This document shows positions 11,290 to 23,251 of a stretch of 64,000 bases of DNA, one piece after another. Origin of the DNA: Ctena decussata (lineage: Eukaryota; Mollusca; Bivalvia; Lucinida; Lucinidae); the NCBI GenBank assembly GCA_963989385.1, contig OZ022500.1, positions 119,453,842-119,517,841 on the forward strand, given 5' to 3'. The notes beneath the pieces were generated by a model, which was not told where the DNA came from, made no database searches, and saw only the letters and a program-made list of their open reading frames with translations. Positions within the stretch are counted from its first letter, which is position 1, and each line of letters begins with the position of its first letter. Made by a program: the position numbers and the translations under genes.

Positions 11290-11930
11290 AGTTTAGAAAC
11301 AAATATACTAAGCACTACTTCTAACCGACCACTTGCTTTGTCTTGAACACTGTCATAAGCAGATGGTTTCTGGGCAAACTTTTCTTATATACAGCACACC
11401 AACTTAGTTAAGTAATCGTTTTTGGAGATTTGAGATCAATACGATTAAAACCTTTTTCCTGGCAGCAGAGGATGCACATATACTCCCATTTTCGAACTTC
11501 GGAAGGATTCGGACTGTGGTGGGGAAGGTTTTCAAAAATGACTGAAATTTCAAATTCTGTATTAGTATGCTGCTTTTTGATGCATTCTCAAGTTCTTTTA
11601 ATCATTTTTAAACGTTCGCACAAGTAATAAGCACATGCTGACTAGATTCCGAAATGTGGTTCTGTCCGAATCATTACAAACTGCTAAAATGCTGCGATTT
11701 TCGGAAACAGGGGTACCTGTATATTAAACTTATGTAATGGTAAACTGGTAAGATTTTTATTTAAAGGTGTTACCTGTTTTTTTTACCAATACATCAACGT
11801 ATTAAAAAACGAAACATATGTTCGATAGTCATTTTTTGTTTGCGGAAAAAGGGACATAATTAAGTGGTCGGTTACAAGTTGGTTCTAGTATATTTGGCAA
11901 CATCAGTGAAAATGCTCTTGGTGCTTTTTA
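11290..11930. repeat. possible palindrome 5 (weaker)
   Basis: The left end (CAAATATACTAAGC...TTCTAACCGACCACTTG, about 11300-11340) recurs inverted near 11860-11905 as CAAATATACTAGAACC...TTGTAACCGACCACTTAA. GGATTCGGACTGTGG (about 11505) pairs with the inverse of CTGTCCGAATCATT (about 11662). The centre between is not convincingly paired. Confidence 0.5.
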
Positions 11931-12294
11931 CAGTTTGGCAATTAAATGAGTAGCGTAACAAGAACTCTGTAAAATTCCTAGTGGATACATAACATTAATG
12001 AAGGTCGTATCAAAGTTTATGTTACTTCATGACATCACAGTCATGTTGTAACGACGTTCTGTCAACGGTGTGTGCCTGGATGGGCCACGATAAAATTCTA
12101 GACATTTGGGACAACTTAAATTAACCGTAAATGTCCTCAAAACGGATCAGTTTAGTTTTACAATGCCGTATGCATCAACAAGATACAGATGTAATAGCAA
12201 ACAGTTTAGATCCTGATAAAGGGGTAGTCTGATCTAGGCTTGCGCTGTTCGCTCAGACCTATCTGTCCTAATACATAGAATTTTTATGGTATGA
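11931..12294. other. intergenic, nothing recognised
   Basis: 12215-12285 contains GATCTAGGCTTGCGCTGTTCGCTCAGACC, similar in style to the adjacent MITE but not alignable by eye. Confidence 0.35.
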
Positions 12295-12512
12295 TTGGGC
12301 CGCGGACATGGTAAAACCAACAAAGTGACATGTGCGCCAAGCGAAGACTCAGGTCAGCCTAGACAGCCACCCAGTCTGAACAGAGTATTCACTGTGCGCT
12401 TAAAGGGTGGCTAGGTGACTAAGATAGCCCCATGCGGACAGCAAAGACTGATCAGACTGAGCGGATGCCCAGGCTGATCTGAGTATTCACTGGGTACACA
12501 TGCCACTAATAA
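12295..12512. mobile_element. foldback MITE, GAGCCGCG family, copy B (3' end lost)
   Basis: Begins GGGCCGCGGACATGGTAAAA, carries CCACCCAGTCTGAACAGAGT and the inverted partner GACTGAGCGGATGCCCAGGC, then GGTACACATGCCACTAATAA where the canonical TTTGTTGGTTTTGTCGTGTC end is missing. Probably truncated by later sequence change. Confidence 0.75.
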
Positions 12513-12747
12513 ACTGATTGCAGAGTGGTTTCTATAGCGGTTCCAATAAATGTACCCAAAAGGCATAAACCCTAACATAGCTTCGTTTCTATGTCGACAT
12601 ACTGCTGGCAGACAATGGTTTAGAACTTAATGCCCACTGCATGGCTAACGGTCTATTATCAAGTACAGTCAATATGAACAGGAAAGCAATATGCTTAAGC
12701 AAAAACTATAGATATACAGTCAACTCTCGGTATTTCAATGTCGAGGT

Positions 12748-12792
12748 CCATCTTCAACTAAGGTAAAGGTAAAGGTTTCCCATCTTCAACTA
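12748..12792 (-). mobile_element. ultra-short SINE 3'-tail insertion flanked by 13 bp target duplications
   Basis: CCATCTTCAACTA occurs at 12748-12760 and again at 12780-12792. Between them is AGGTAAAGGTAAAGGTTTC, the reverse complement of the tail of the tRNA-headed SINE at 40099-40345 (GGGAAACCTTTAC...). This looks like a retrotransposition event whose reverse transcription stopped after about 20 bases. Confidence 0.7.
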
Positions 12793-13605
12793 CTGTTATC
12801 TCAAAATAAATTTTCTGGTCCCAGAAAATTTACTAAGAGATACCAGTAGTTTGATATAACCGTTGCTTATGTAAAGAAAAATAGGAAACGTTTCTAACCT
12901 ATTTTCTTTGAAATAATAGGAACCTTTGAAATATCAGAATTTGGGATATAGAGTGTCAGCTTTGTTCCTGAAAGCATAAGATGCTCTTATTACAGACATA
13001 CAGTGGTGGAGATCCAGTTTTCGGAAGCTACAGCTGAAGCTTGTGTAGGAAAAGCTTAGAACCTTGGGGTTTTATGACATTTCCACACGCTACGACTAAA
13101 GTTTCAATTATTTCTGAAAGCATCGTGTATCCGATGCAATTTACTTTACATTTAAACGCATGGAGTCATCAGTTTTTGCAAATAAACGCAAATAGCCAGA
13201 GTTCTTTTCAGATTAATCGGTCAATGAGAAAAAAAACAGGTGTCTGAAGTTTGGGTTACAGTTTGAACATTTGGACTGGGAATTGTTTTGCAGATCAAGA
13301 TTTCATAAAATGACTTGTATCAGTGTAGAATAAAAGATTACAGAACTCCATGCCATTTTTGTATATTTACTTATTTTTTTTCAGCATATGAGGAGACCCG
13401 TTCTACCCCAAAAACTTATGTATAGCGTATGTGCACTGCTTAGAATATTTCAAGGACAAATGTCCATAAGTCTCTATGCAAAACTGTTGATCAAACTAAT
13501 AATGTATAGGTTAAGCATCAATGTCTATTTGTAGACATTGATGCCTAGCCTACTTATAAATTTTGATGATGAAGAGTTTGATATAGAGACTTATGGAAAT
13601 AATAA
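12793..13605. other. intergenic, nothing recognised
   Basis: 12830-12960 resembles 29370-29490 in part (TTTTCTGG..CAG/AAA...CCAGTAGTTTGA), perhaps a dispersed repeat. No gene. TGATGCCTAGCC and inverse copies near 13520-13550 (ATCAATGTCTATTTGTAGACATTGAT) form a small hairpin. Confidence 0.35.
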
Positions 13606-13831
13606 TTGAGCCGCGACGTGACAAAACCAACAAAGTGGCATGTGCGCCCAGCGAAGACTCAGATCAGCCTGGGTATCCACCCAGTATAATCAGGGTCTTC
13701 GCTGTCCGCATGAAGCTAGCTTGGACCCTTAGCTACTCTCTAAGCGCACATCAAAGAGTCGGATGCTCAGGCTGATATGAGTCTTTGCTGGGTGCACATG
13801 TCACTTTGTTGATTTGTCTTCTCTTGGCTCA
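13606..13831. mobile_element. foldback MITE, GAGCCGCG family, copy C
   Basis: TTGAGCCGCGACGTGACAAA at the left; CTTTGTTGATTTGTCTTCTC then TTGGCTCAT at the right. Full-length copy with both inner arms (CCACCCAGTATAATCAGGG and GATGCTCAGGCTGATATGAG). Confidence 0.82.
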
Positions 13832-14149
13832 TATACAATATACAATGTTTCTTTAATACTGTGAACATTGTACTAAATTAATGCAGTTAAATCAAGTTGC
13901 ATACAACTGCTTAATTCAGACAGGAGCATCTACATGGAAAAGAGGGGCTCTGTGCAAATGCAAACAACGCAGGCTTAGACCAGTCTGTGTATCCGCAGAA
14001 GGATTCGAAAACCGGTCTTTGCTTACACAAAGTTTTTACGTGATTCAGCTTATATATACCAGTGGCGTCAGCAACCTATTGAATATTTGGAATCTTTTGG
14101 TAGTTGAGTGATTTGAAGATGCCCTGTAACTTTTTGATTATGGTAGGGC
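13832..14149. other. intergenic, nothing recognised
   Basis: No coding similarity in either strand beyond short open frames. Confidence 0.35.
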
Positions 14150-14925
14150 GAGGGCCTGTTGAGTTGCAGCAGTGCTCCGTGTCCGCTCCATAACTCTAAA
14201 ACTATATGAGATATTTTCATGAAACTTACTACAAATGTAGAGCATCGTCAGAGAACAAGAACCGTAACGCCACCTATGTTTTTACGGAATTATGCCCCTT
14301 TGAAAATTTTAGTATGGAAATCATGTCCGCTCAATAACTCTGTAACTGATTTAGATAATTTCATGAAACTTGGTACAAATATAAAGCATTATCAGCCGAC
14401 ATACACAGAGCAAGACCGGTAACTCCACCTACATTTTTCATGGTATTATGCCCCTTTGTAAATTTTATGTATGGAAATCGTGTCCGCTCCCATACTCTAA
14501 AACAGTATGAGATATTTTCATGAAACTTAGTACAAATATACAGCATCATCAGGGAATGTGCAGAGAACAAGAACCGTAATTCCACTAACATTTTTTAAGG
14601 AATTATGCCGCTTTGAAAATTTTAGTATGGAAATCGTGTTTGCTCCATAACTCTGAAACTATATGAGTTATTTTTGTAAAACGTGGTACAAATATAAAAC
14701 ATAAGACAATGTGCAGTGAACAAGAACTGTAACTCCGTCTACACATTTTATGGAATTATGCCCCTTGATAAATTTTAGTATGGAAATCATGTTTGTTCTA
14801 TAACTTTAAAACTGTAAAAGATATTTTCATCAAACTTTATACAAATATAAAGCATCATCAGACAAAGGGCAGAGAACGAGATCCATATGCTCTGTAGCTA
14901 TAAAAACCTTTAGAGATATTTTCAT
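14150..14925 (+). repeat. tandem array, period about 155 bp, about 5 units
   Basis: The block AGTATGGAAATCATGTCCGC recurs near 14311, 14468, 14623 and 14777, and TTTTCATGAAACTTRGTACA with ATAAAGCATYATCAG follows each. Units have drifted, and there is no frame shared across them that suggests a protein. Confidence 0.8.
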
Positions 14926-16469
14926 TAAATAATTAAACACCACAGACGCCTAGGGATAATTTAAAGTGCTTACTAAGATTCCGTACGTTATACTTAATAC
15001 CATTAACCGCTTGAACATATATAGCATTGTCGCAATTGCGCAAGTACTTTTCTTATGCTATTAGGAACCTTTTATTATGACAGGCATTAGAATACTCAAT
15101 GAGTAAAATATTTCTTGCATTATAAAATTTTATTTTTGTGCAGTTTACCGATGTGCTTTATGTTAAGTTTGTGAGTGATTGGCCGGCGTTTACAAATCGA
15201 TAAAATCCACAAAAATAGAAATAGAGCTTGGTCATCTCTATCTTAAGATTTGTCGGCTATATCGAGTATGTTAAAGCCGCCACAAGGAAATATTTCTATT
15301 TTTTTCGGCTCAGAGGATGCATAGATTTATAAACTATGTTGACCAATGGCTAGAATCGCCAAGAACTAAATTTGGTTATCGTTTCTGATATAACTGGTCG
15401 GTTTGCGCTAAGTACTCTATATGAACCGCATCAGTCGGTGCCATAGTTCACTGAAACATAAATAGATTTAAACGTTCTGAGAAGCTGTATCAAATTTGTC
15501 TGTTTAACTTCAAATAACTAAAACTCTTATCAGAGTGTTCTATTACAGTAACATTTTGACAATCAAAACAAATTTTAGCAGTCCATTACAACAGACGCTT
15601 GTCAGTTTTATGACTAAGAAGCGTATCCTAGATATAAGTGACATCATTCTATATGTATTTTGTATCATGGCAGCCAATCATCTTTGTCTATTTTGAATTA
15701 AAACAGCTCTTATCCAGTTTTTAATGAAGAATGGCATATCTACTGTAATTATATCTGCTACAGCTGTATTATTCCTGACCTGAAGGTCAAATAAATCACC
15801 TGGCAATTAAAATTCCAGTACAGCATCAACTGAAAATAACATAAAATTATGTCTGCATATTCTGTTGAATTTATATAACTTGACAAAAATGATGATTTTC
15901 AACACACTGATTTTACAACTAGTATCTTAAGAATGACAAATAGAGCAGTGACTGTCTTAAAGGACATTTACCTCTGCTCATTCAGCTGCCTAATCTGGGT
16001 CTATACTGTTTGCCACAACACTTAGGGCATATCTACCAGATAAATTGTCTCTTTAATCTTAGATATGGCCTTGTTCCTTCTTTCAATGAAAATTTAATCG
16101 AGCTGTGCTTTATAAAATAGGTCTCCAGCCATGTGTAAAGTGTGAAAGCTTGGATCAGTTTGCAGTCTGATCAGAGTCTTTGAGTCTGGCAATACAGATC
16201 CATCAGGTTCCATACCTTGTTGATATGACACTGATCAGACTGAGCGGATGCGCAGGATGATCAAAACATATTTTCCTTTGCAAATGCTCAAAGACCCTTT
16301 TCCTCATAGTGCTGCTCAGATGTTAAACGTAAATCAAACTTGACAGAATCGTGCTATAAGTATGCCCGTGCAGTATATATAATATACGCACAGTTATCCC
16401 GGCACACTACAATGTAAAATGAATGCAGATTTTAGTCTACCTCAGAACTTTCTCACAGTGCAAATTAGT
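14926..16469. other. intergenic, mostly nothing recognised
   Basis: 16115-16265 contains GTCTGATCAGAGTCTTTGAG and ACTGATCAGACTGAGCGG, likely a decayed member of the GAGCCGCG MITE family. No genes seen. Confidence 0.35.
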
Positions 16470-16572
16470 AATAGTTATACCATGGTTTGTCCGCCTGTAC
16501 GAGGAGATAATCCACTCGCTAAAGCTCGTGGATTATCTCCCGTACATGCGGACAAATCATGGTTTAACTATT
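16470..16572. repeat. near-perfect hairpin (arms about 45 bp)
   Basis: AATAGTTATACCATGGTTTG then GAGATAATCCAC on the left; GTGGATTATCTCCCGTACAT and CAAATCATGGTTTAACTATT on the right; loop TCGCTAAAGCTC. Probably a small foldback element. A second hairpin follows directly (16574-16655). Confidence 0.8.
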
Positions 16573-16573
16573 T

Positions 16574-16655
16574 TATACCACCCTTATCAGTGTAGACCTT
16601 GCTCATAGCGTAATATTTCATGATAAAGTTAGCGTTTTCTGGTAAGGGTGGTATA
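16574..16655. repeat. short inverted-repeat element TATACCACCCTTA...TAAGGGTGGTATA
   Basis: TATACCACCCTTATCAG at 16574 is answered by CTGGTAAGGGTGGTATA ending about 16655. It abuts the preceding hairpin and may be part of the same composite insertion. Confidence 0.6.
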
Positions 16656-18102
16656 AATTAAGTTAATGAACGGGCTACTTCAAAGGAAAATAAAGTAGGC
16701 CATGATACAAATGAATTTATTATATGGTTTTAAAAGAATTTTAACACCCAAAAACGCCATCGCGACAGAATGAGTGCAATATAAGATTTGTTTACAAACA
16801 TGATAACTTCGTTTCACAGAAATGTCAAATAGAAGCTGCGATTTGTTTCCAAAACAGTTTATTGCTTATAAGGTAGTTTACATGAACTTATGCTACGGAA
16901 GGTATTGCATCTAGGATTTAACCTATTAATGCCTAGCGTCCCAAAAATGGGACATAGGCAAATAGTGCAAATTCAGATCAGACGTCAGGGTCTACGCTAT
17001 TGGCATAAGATGAATGGGAAATTCTATTTTTAAAATAAAATACAAATGACAAAAATAAACTAAACCAGATATGCCACCACTCCTGTGTTTCGACGATCAG
17101 ATTGTGTCCCTTGTCATTCCAAAGTACAAAGAATATCCAGAACCCATTTTATCATTCTAAATGACCGAACAGTCTTTCTTTTTCAACACCAGAGCATTCT
17201 TTTCCGTTGACACCTAGGACGAGTTGACAAAGGAGGCCGTATTTGATCACATGGCCTGTCAATTTTTGGTAACCATACCTTCCAATATTCATCTTGAAAT
17301 GAAAAGGAACGGTTAGAGAATGTAGTTATGTTGTTGCACAGTGTTTCTGATTTTAGCCGATGGATTTATAATTTCTTGCTCCTCCGAAAATATGCAGTGC
17401 AGTTTACGTGGCCTACACCTAAAAATATTTCGTTCATTGCGAAAAGGAGCCATTGTAGAAGTGGGCGGAGCCTACGTTTACTACTCTATTTGTATTGGTC
17501 GAATGCACCTACTGACGATTTTGATTTTAGATTGTTTACATTTTAGTAGCATTTAGCCATTGCAACTCCCGGGCTTATCTTGGAACTGCTCACATAGTCG
17601 AAAACCGAATGTGGTCGATTCCGGGTGCTTGGCCATACCCCTCAAATGACAAATATACTCATCCAATACTAGTATATACAGATAGAAGAGTCCACTGGGA
17701 ACTGATCGGTTAAAAAAACTTATCTGAGCAGAACATGCTAGTGGTTTGGCTCAGCTGAAATTTTGTAATCGAGCATCGGTTGATGAAAATGATCAATGAT
17801 CGAGTAAACACCTATTAAAGAGACTGTTAGATGCATATTTAGAATAAACACTAAATTTTGTCGGAGAGCGATTCCTTTGCTATTTTTAATGCATTTCGAC
17901 TATGAAGTCCATAGAAAATACTTCAAGAATTTTCCCTGGACTTCTTAGTCAAGACGAAATAGCAGCTTATGCTTTTGTTAGGAAGTCAATCTTCACAAAA
18001 CGAACATTAACAACTGCATAAACTGGACATAACAATGTACACATTAAAAACGCGAAATATCAATTATGACAAATTGTGATCGATTTAGTACTCATTTACT
18101 TG
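16656..18102. other. intergenic with one short dispersed motif
   Basis: 17640-17712 holds a copy of a 60-70 bp dispersed repeat (CAAATGACAAATATACTCATCC ... GATAGAAGAGTCCACTGGG type) also found near 28486, 55402 and 57840. No gene recognised; the overlapping open frames at 17328-17556 look like noise. Confidence 0.35.
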
Positions 18103-18650
18103 GGTACGTGTACTCACCGGATCGGGCATAATCACCGGATCGGACCCAAATTTTACTATTTATAGCTATTTTATCATGCTTTCTTTGACTATTAATGTTT
18201 ATATTTTGCATAATATAGTTTATCCAAAAGATACAATACTTTAATATGCGGGTTTGAAGTTTGCCTAATCACATTTATGACTTGCTAATGTGGTGTCGCC
18301 AGCAGGTTTTATTTTTGCTCTGCCTCAATAACCTGTACACCCACTATCTGTTTTTAACAAAAATAGAAAAAAACACATTATTTCATCTGACAATTTTCAT
18401 TTCATAGCCATTAAAATCAGATTGTATTGCATATATGCATGTCTACGTACCTGCCTCTGTGAAATGTCCAACATGCTAACACAATAGCGACAGTAGGTTC
18501 ATTAAGTTCAAATATGTTCGATACACTATCTTATGTAAAGTATTAACATTAACAGCCTAAGAAAGTATCATAAAATAGCTACGAATGGCCAAAATCGGGT
18601 CGGATCCGGTGATTATGCCCGATCCGGTCCGATCCGGGCATTTACGTACC
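18103..18650. mobile_element. 548 bp MITE-like element with CCGGATCGGGCATAATCACCGG inverted ends
   Basis: The left end runs GGGTACGTGTACTCACCGGA then TCGGGCATAATCACCGGATC and GGACCCAAATTTT. The right end, on the other strand, reads GGTACGTAAATGCCCGGATC then GGGCATAATCACCGGATCC and GACCCGATTTT. Each end contains two copies of CCGGATCGG, so it is an internally repeated terminal inverted repeat of about 50 bp. The interior is AT-rich and non-coding. Confidence 0.8.
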
Positions 18651-18952
18651 GCATTTACTGCAAACGAGTGTTGATAGAGCAACATAAAAATAGCTCATTT
18701 GAGCAATACGTGCTAGTGGTAGAACTGAAAGGACCTCTGACGGTTGTAATGTTAATTTGCCTATAAAATTAGTCAAAATTAAACTTTTGATATACCCAAG
18801 AATTTCTCTTGAAATTTGTTGCTATCAACTTCCCCTAACTGGCCATGAATTTAATTTCTGATTATTTTGCACATAGACTTCAATTTTTGGTGGAAAAAGC
18901 TAACTTTTATAATTAAACGTAATGCAAAACAGGAAAAGTTTTTTAAAGATAC

Positions 18953-19048
18953 TTTCCCCCCCGTGCCTCAGCTAGCCACTTTGCATGTATGTGTGTATTA
19001 TCATAAGACACATTATATGTGAGTGGCTTGCTGAGGCACGGGGGGAAG
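18953..19048. repeat. hairpin element CCCCCCGTGCCTCAG...CTGAGGCACGGGGGG
   Basis: CTTTCCCCCCCGTGCCTCAG and CTAGCCACT on the left; GAGTGGCTTGCTGAGGCACG then GGGGGAAG on the right, with a loop of about 40 bases. A likely small foldback MITE. Confidence 0.8.
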
Positions 19049-20335
19049 AGATAGTCTACAGCTGAAAAACTGGAAAAGTGGGTGGGGTACTTACACCCTT
19101 TATATCTAAAAATAGGCTAAAGTCCTTATTATTGAAAACAATATTGCATGATATCAGTAACAGTAGTGCGTACATCAGTTTTAGCATAGTTATCAATTAA
19201 AATTTGGATATATTAGAAAAACGAAAAAAATGGACTTATTTTCAGAGACTGAAAAATTCACCTACCCCTCTTGATAAAATCGGTTTACGTTAGACTAGAG
19301 GCATGATAAGTTTTCAAAATTACTGTTATAATGTCTTTATAGTACACACGTCTACATATTAATGCCAAATATTTCAACTTTTGCTGCCCGAGGAAGGTGC
19401 AAGAATTTGTCGAAAAATAGGCAAATATGCATTGATACTGTCAGAGGTCCTTTTGTGATCGAGCATCTTGTTTTGAAAAGGATCAATGGTCGCGTATACA
19501 ACGCGATAATTTGCAAACCATTTCTGCGTGCACAAGGCGAGCTGTCGTGACCGGTCACTCTCCATCGTTCTCTTACTTGAGACGACAACTCCTCTGAAAT
19601 ATATTTCTTTAAACTTCATTAGATTTTTATGAGGCTATAGACCAAAAGTGTGAAAATAAAATGGATCCATGTAGAAGTCCGTTTTCTGTGACTACCAAAG
19701 AAAGGAAAATCTTTAGTAATATCAGAAAAACGGTTCTTGCCAGAAACCAATCAGTCTGATTTCACAATGATTTACAGGAATGTTTCCTGGTTAAAAAAGT
19801 ATGGACGCCGAGTTGTGTCCGAAGCCAAAATGGTAAAAGTGCAAACTTTTTAATTTAAGTTTTGATAATGAATCGATAGGAGACCAGAATTTTTTTGCCT
19901 ATAAAACGCGAATCAATCATGAAAAGTGTACGTAATTGGCGACAAAGACTGATTCAGGCTTATTTGATTAATCTGATTATGCAAATGATCACTGTGAACA
20001 CGTCCGAAACAATTATGTTAATTGAATCATTCCAAAATGGACCGTCACAACGTACAGAAATGCTTGAATGCTTCTGGGACACATAAATGAGTAGGGTTAA
20101 CGGCACTCTGTACAATGTTGAGTGTTGCTATTTTAAAGTTACAATTAGAAGACTGGGCGGAGCAGTTAGACGCTTGCTATACAATGCCAAAACCGAGAAT
20201 CGGTAAAGTAGCATGCACGCGAGTTGTTATGCATAGTTGTGAGATTAAAAATGCCTAGAAAACGTTATCGGACATCACAAATGATAAGACAGTTCGTACA
20301 GGTACATGTACACTACGTGGAAACATCGTCAGAAG
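19049..20335. other. intergenic, nothing firm
   Basis: GATCGAGCATCTTGTTTTGAAAAGGATCAATGGTCG (about 19458) resembles GATCGAGCATCGGTTGATGA at about 17772, a short dispersed match only. Short open frames in several phases at 19352-19619 conflict with each other and none is recognisable. Confidence 0.35.
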
Positions 20336-20545
20336 AGTGAGTGAGTGAACTCGAGTTTAACGTCCCACCAACAACGAGGTCATATGGAGACGGGACCTCG
20401 GTTTAAAGTCTCATCCGAAAGACCGGAGAAGCGGGGAGTCGATCTTGCGACCTCGTCGGAAGAACGTCGAAGCAACGTTACGTCTATGCAAGGTTGTTCC
20501 GACATCATAATGTTGCATCGACGTCGTCACAACGTTGTTTAGACG
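20335..20545 (-). repeat. (GAGT)n-bordered dispersed element
   Basis: Starts GAGTGAGTGAGTGAACTCGA then GTTTAACGTCCCACC. A short tetranucleotide run next to 'TTTAACGTC' is the usual inverted 3' border of mollusc retroposons, so this is probably an element in minus orientation. A SINE-like internal promoter could not be confirmed. Confidence 0.4.
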
Positions 20546-21125
20546 ATGTATGTATGCTGGGTTGATAGAAGAAAATTGAAGATTGTTGTGCACCTACCAT
20601 CATACCATGCCTTTCGTTAAGGTGAGCTATGTTCTGCGCGAAGGAGCATAAATCATTACCCCATTATTCTTTTTTTTTAGAAAATATACTCGTCGGAGGT
20701 AAGGTTAGAAATAAGCACCGCCCAGCCTAGGAAAGGAAATCGAGGAATATATACTCCTCTGAAATCATAGTGGAAAAGCAGCTCTAAAATCAGCTGTATA
20801 GAATTGTAACAATTGCCTTAAGTTTAATGAATAACTGAAGGTTAAATTTGTGCAAACGAATGAAAGAAGAGGATCAAGGGTTCATTAGCTCAACTGATCC
20901 CTTACTGTCAGATACGTTTTCCTACTTCGCTCACTTGTTACAAAATTTAAACCAGTGGCTTTAGAGGAATTCATACTTTAATTTTCAAACCTAAGTGATG
21001 TCGAACAAATTTCAAAGTACAAACTGTGTTTTTTGTGTGAAACACTATGCCCCCAACTTTATGCTTACTACTAGTGGGTTCAAACTTTAGAATATCTACC
21101 ATAATTCATGAACAACTAATTTCTT
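20546..21125. other. upstream flank or decayed 5' part of the LINE
   Basis: No endonuclease motifs can be read in any frame, and the reverse-transcriptase frame is closed by TAA at 21125-21127. Contains two TATACTC(G/C)TC(G/T)GA motifs (about 20686 and 20748). Confidence 0.35.
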
Positions 21126-23251
21126 AAGAACAACAAAGCTCTCAGGCTGCTGATGAGAACAGTTACAACAGTGTTAATTACAGGAGCGTTAAATTACGTG
21201 TGGATTCGCTTAAGCAGCGAAAGTTAGATCGTAACGGTTTTCCTCGTATCACTGCGACGGAACTTAACGATGTTATAAGTAAACTCAGCAAAGGTAAAAC
21301 TTGCGGTGAGGATAAAGTTGACAATGAGCATATCATACACAGTGGCCCCGTACTTCGAACATCGCTGTTATGTCTATATAACTCTATGTTACATTGGTCC
21401 TATATTCCATACAGCATGAACAGAGGTATTATCATAACCTTATTTAAAGGCGGTAACAAGCGAAAGGATGACCCCAATAACTACAGGGCAATTACTCTCA
21501 CTTCATCGGTTTTGAAATTATTCGAAAGAATCTTGTATAATAGACTGTCTGCGTCTCTGGAGAAACCACTGAACCCACTACAAGGTGGCTTTCAGCGGAA
21601 TATGGGATGTAATATGACTTCATTTCTTTTACATGAAAGTATATACTATGCCAAAGAAAACAATAGCAAGTTATATGTTTGTTTTCTCGACGCTCAAAAA
21701 GCATTTGACAAAGTTTGGCATGAGGGTTTATTCCTCAAACTATTTGAAATGGGTGTAGACTTGTATATATGGAAAGTTCTCGTTAGTCTCCATGATCACC
21801 TTACTAGTTATGTATTATTCCGCGGATTCAAATCGGTAGAATTTAATATCTCACGAGGAACTAGGCAAGGAGGAGTTCTCTCCCCTTTCCTATTCCTCTG
21901 TTTTATTCATGACTTGCTGAATGAATTGTGCGCATCAAATCTCGGACTGAGTATCAATGGGATTAATCTAACTTGTCCAACAGTAGCAGATGACATGCTT
22001 TTACAATCCTTATCAAAAGTGGGACTTCAGTTACTTATAAGTATATGCGTCAGATATTTTCATCAGTGGCGTCTGGGTTACAATCCGCTCAAATGTGCAG
22101 TAATTGTGTTTAATGAACTGACTTCAGCATATCGGCGCTCGCAACGAAGATGGTTCCTTGGCGACAGTGAGCTACATGAAACTGAAAACTATACCCATCT
22201 CGGGATTGTTTGTGATAAATACATCAATATGAAGGCTAATGTACAAGATTCAGCGTCGAAAATAAGGAGAACATTCTTTGGACTCTTAAATTCTTGTTTT
22301 TGCGAAACTGATTTACATCCTTTAACTCTCAAACGGATATATGACTCTATCGTTTTTCCTAAAGCTTTGTATGGTTGTGAACTGTGGTGCAGTCTTCGTC
22401 AGCCAGATATTCTCCCATTAGAACGTTCCCATCGTCTGTGTCTAAAGACACTTCAGGGAATCGGCAGGAATACGAGAACTTGCGTTGCCCTGAGCCTTAT
22501 TGGGGCTGTAAGTTTGGAATTCGAAATTGAAAAACGTAAATTTATCCTGTTTGGTCAGCTTTGTAGACTTGATACTTCTTTTGCCGTGAAGCGACTTTTT
22601 CTATATAGATTGACGTCGAAGTACTTATTTAACGACAATGATCATGGCTTCATGTCGGATATCTTTCAGTGCCTGGCCAAATATAGTTTACAACATATTA
22701 TTACTGAATTTGTGAACTCAGGATTCTTTCCCTCGAAATATTCGTGGAAAAGGATCTTAAGTTCTAAAATGGGGGTACATGCAAATCAGACTCTCCTCTC
22801 GCAGGCTACTGAAAATGAACTCCAGTTGTTTTTAACTTTTCATCAACAGGTGGAGCCCATTCTGTTTTGGGATATCTCCAAAAAGTATCCGCGCATGTTA
22901 AATGCTTGTAGGTCTGTTATTAGACTTATCGCGTTGTATTTTAGTAGATTTTCTGAGGCAGTCTGCTCGGCATGTGGAATGTTTTGTGTAAATTACGTAT
23001 TACATTGTTTGTTTTGGTGTCACGCTAATAGCAATCATAGGCATAAAATGTGGATGGGCATTTGGCGCAAATTTGGTGAAGATTTATACAGAAGAATGGC
23101 TAGTTTCGATAACGACACATTTTTGTCTGTTTTGTTTGGGAACTTTGAGCTTGTAGGTGATATTCTGAATACCAGTGACAAACTTAATTTTTACTGCCTT
23201 TTGGCACGTTTTATTCACATTCAAAGGCTTGTGTGTGATGGAATGGCGTGA
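21126..23251 (+). CDS. non-LTR retrotransposon reverse transcriptase (LINE ORF2, lacking endonuclease)
   Basis: Open from just after TAA (21125-21127) to TGA at 23249-23251. Counted from the GTG at 21200 it has 683 residues; the frame is open about 24 codons further upstream, so the true start is unknown. RT motifs are in order: NNYRAITLTSSVLKLFER (approx. 95-112), motif A FLDAQKAFDKVWH (D164), motif B SRGTRQGGVLSP (218-229), catalytic VADD (262-265), then KCAVIVFNE. The C-terminus has C-X2-C-X9-H-X4-C (589-607), the zinc-knuckle typical of LINEs. No apurinic endonuclease domain precedes it, which fits 5' truncation on insertion. No internal stop or frameshift, so the copy is fairly young. 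The clade is not assigned; similar VADD/QADD proteins are, to my recollection, common in bivalves. Confidence 0.9.
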
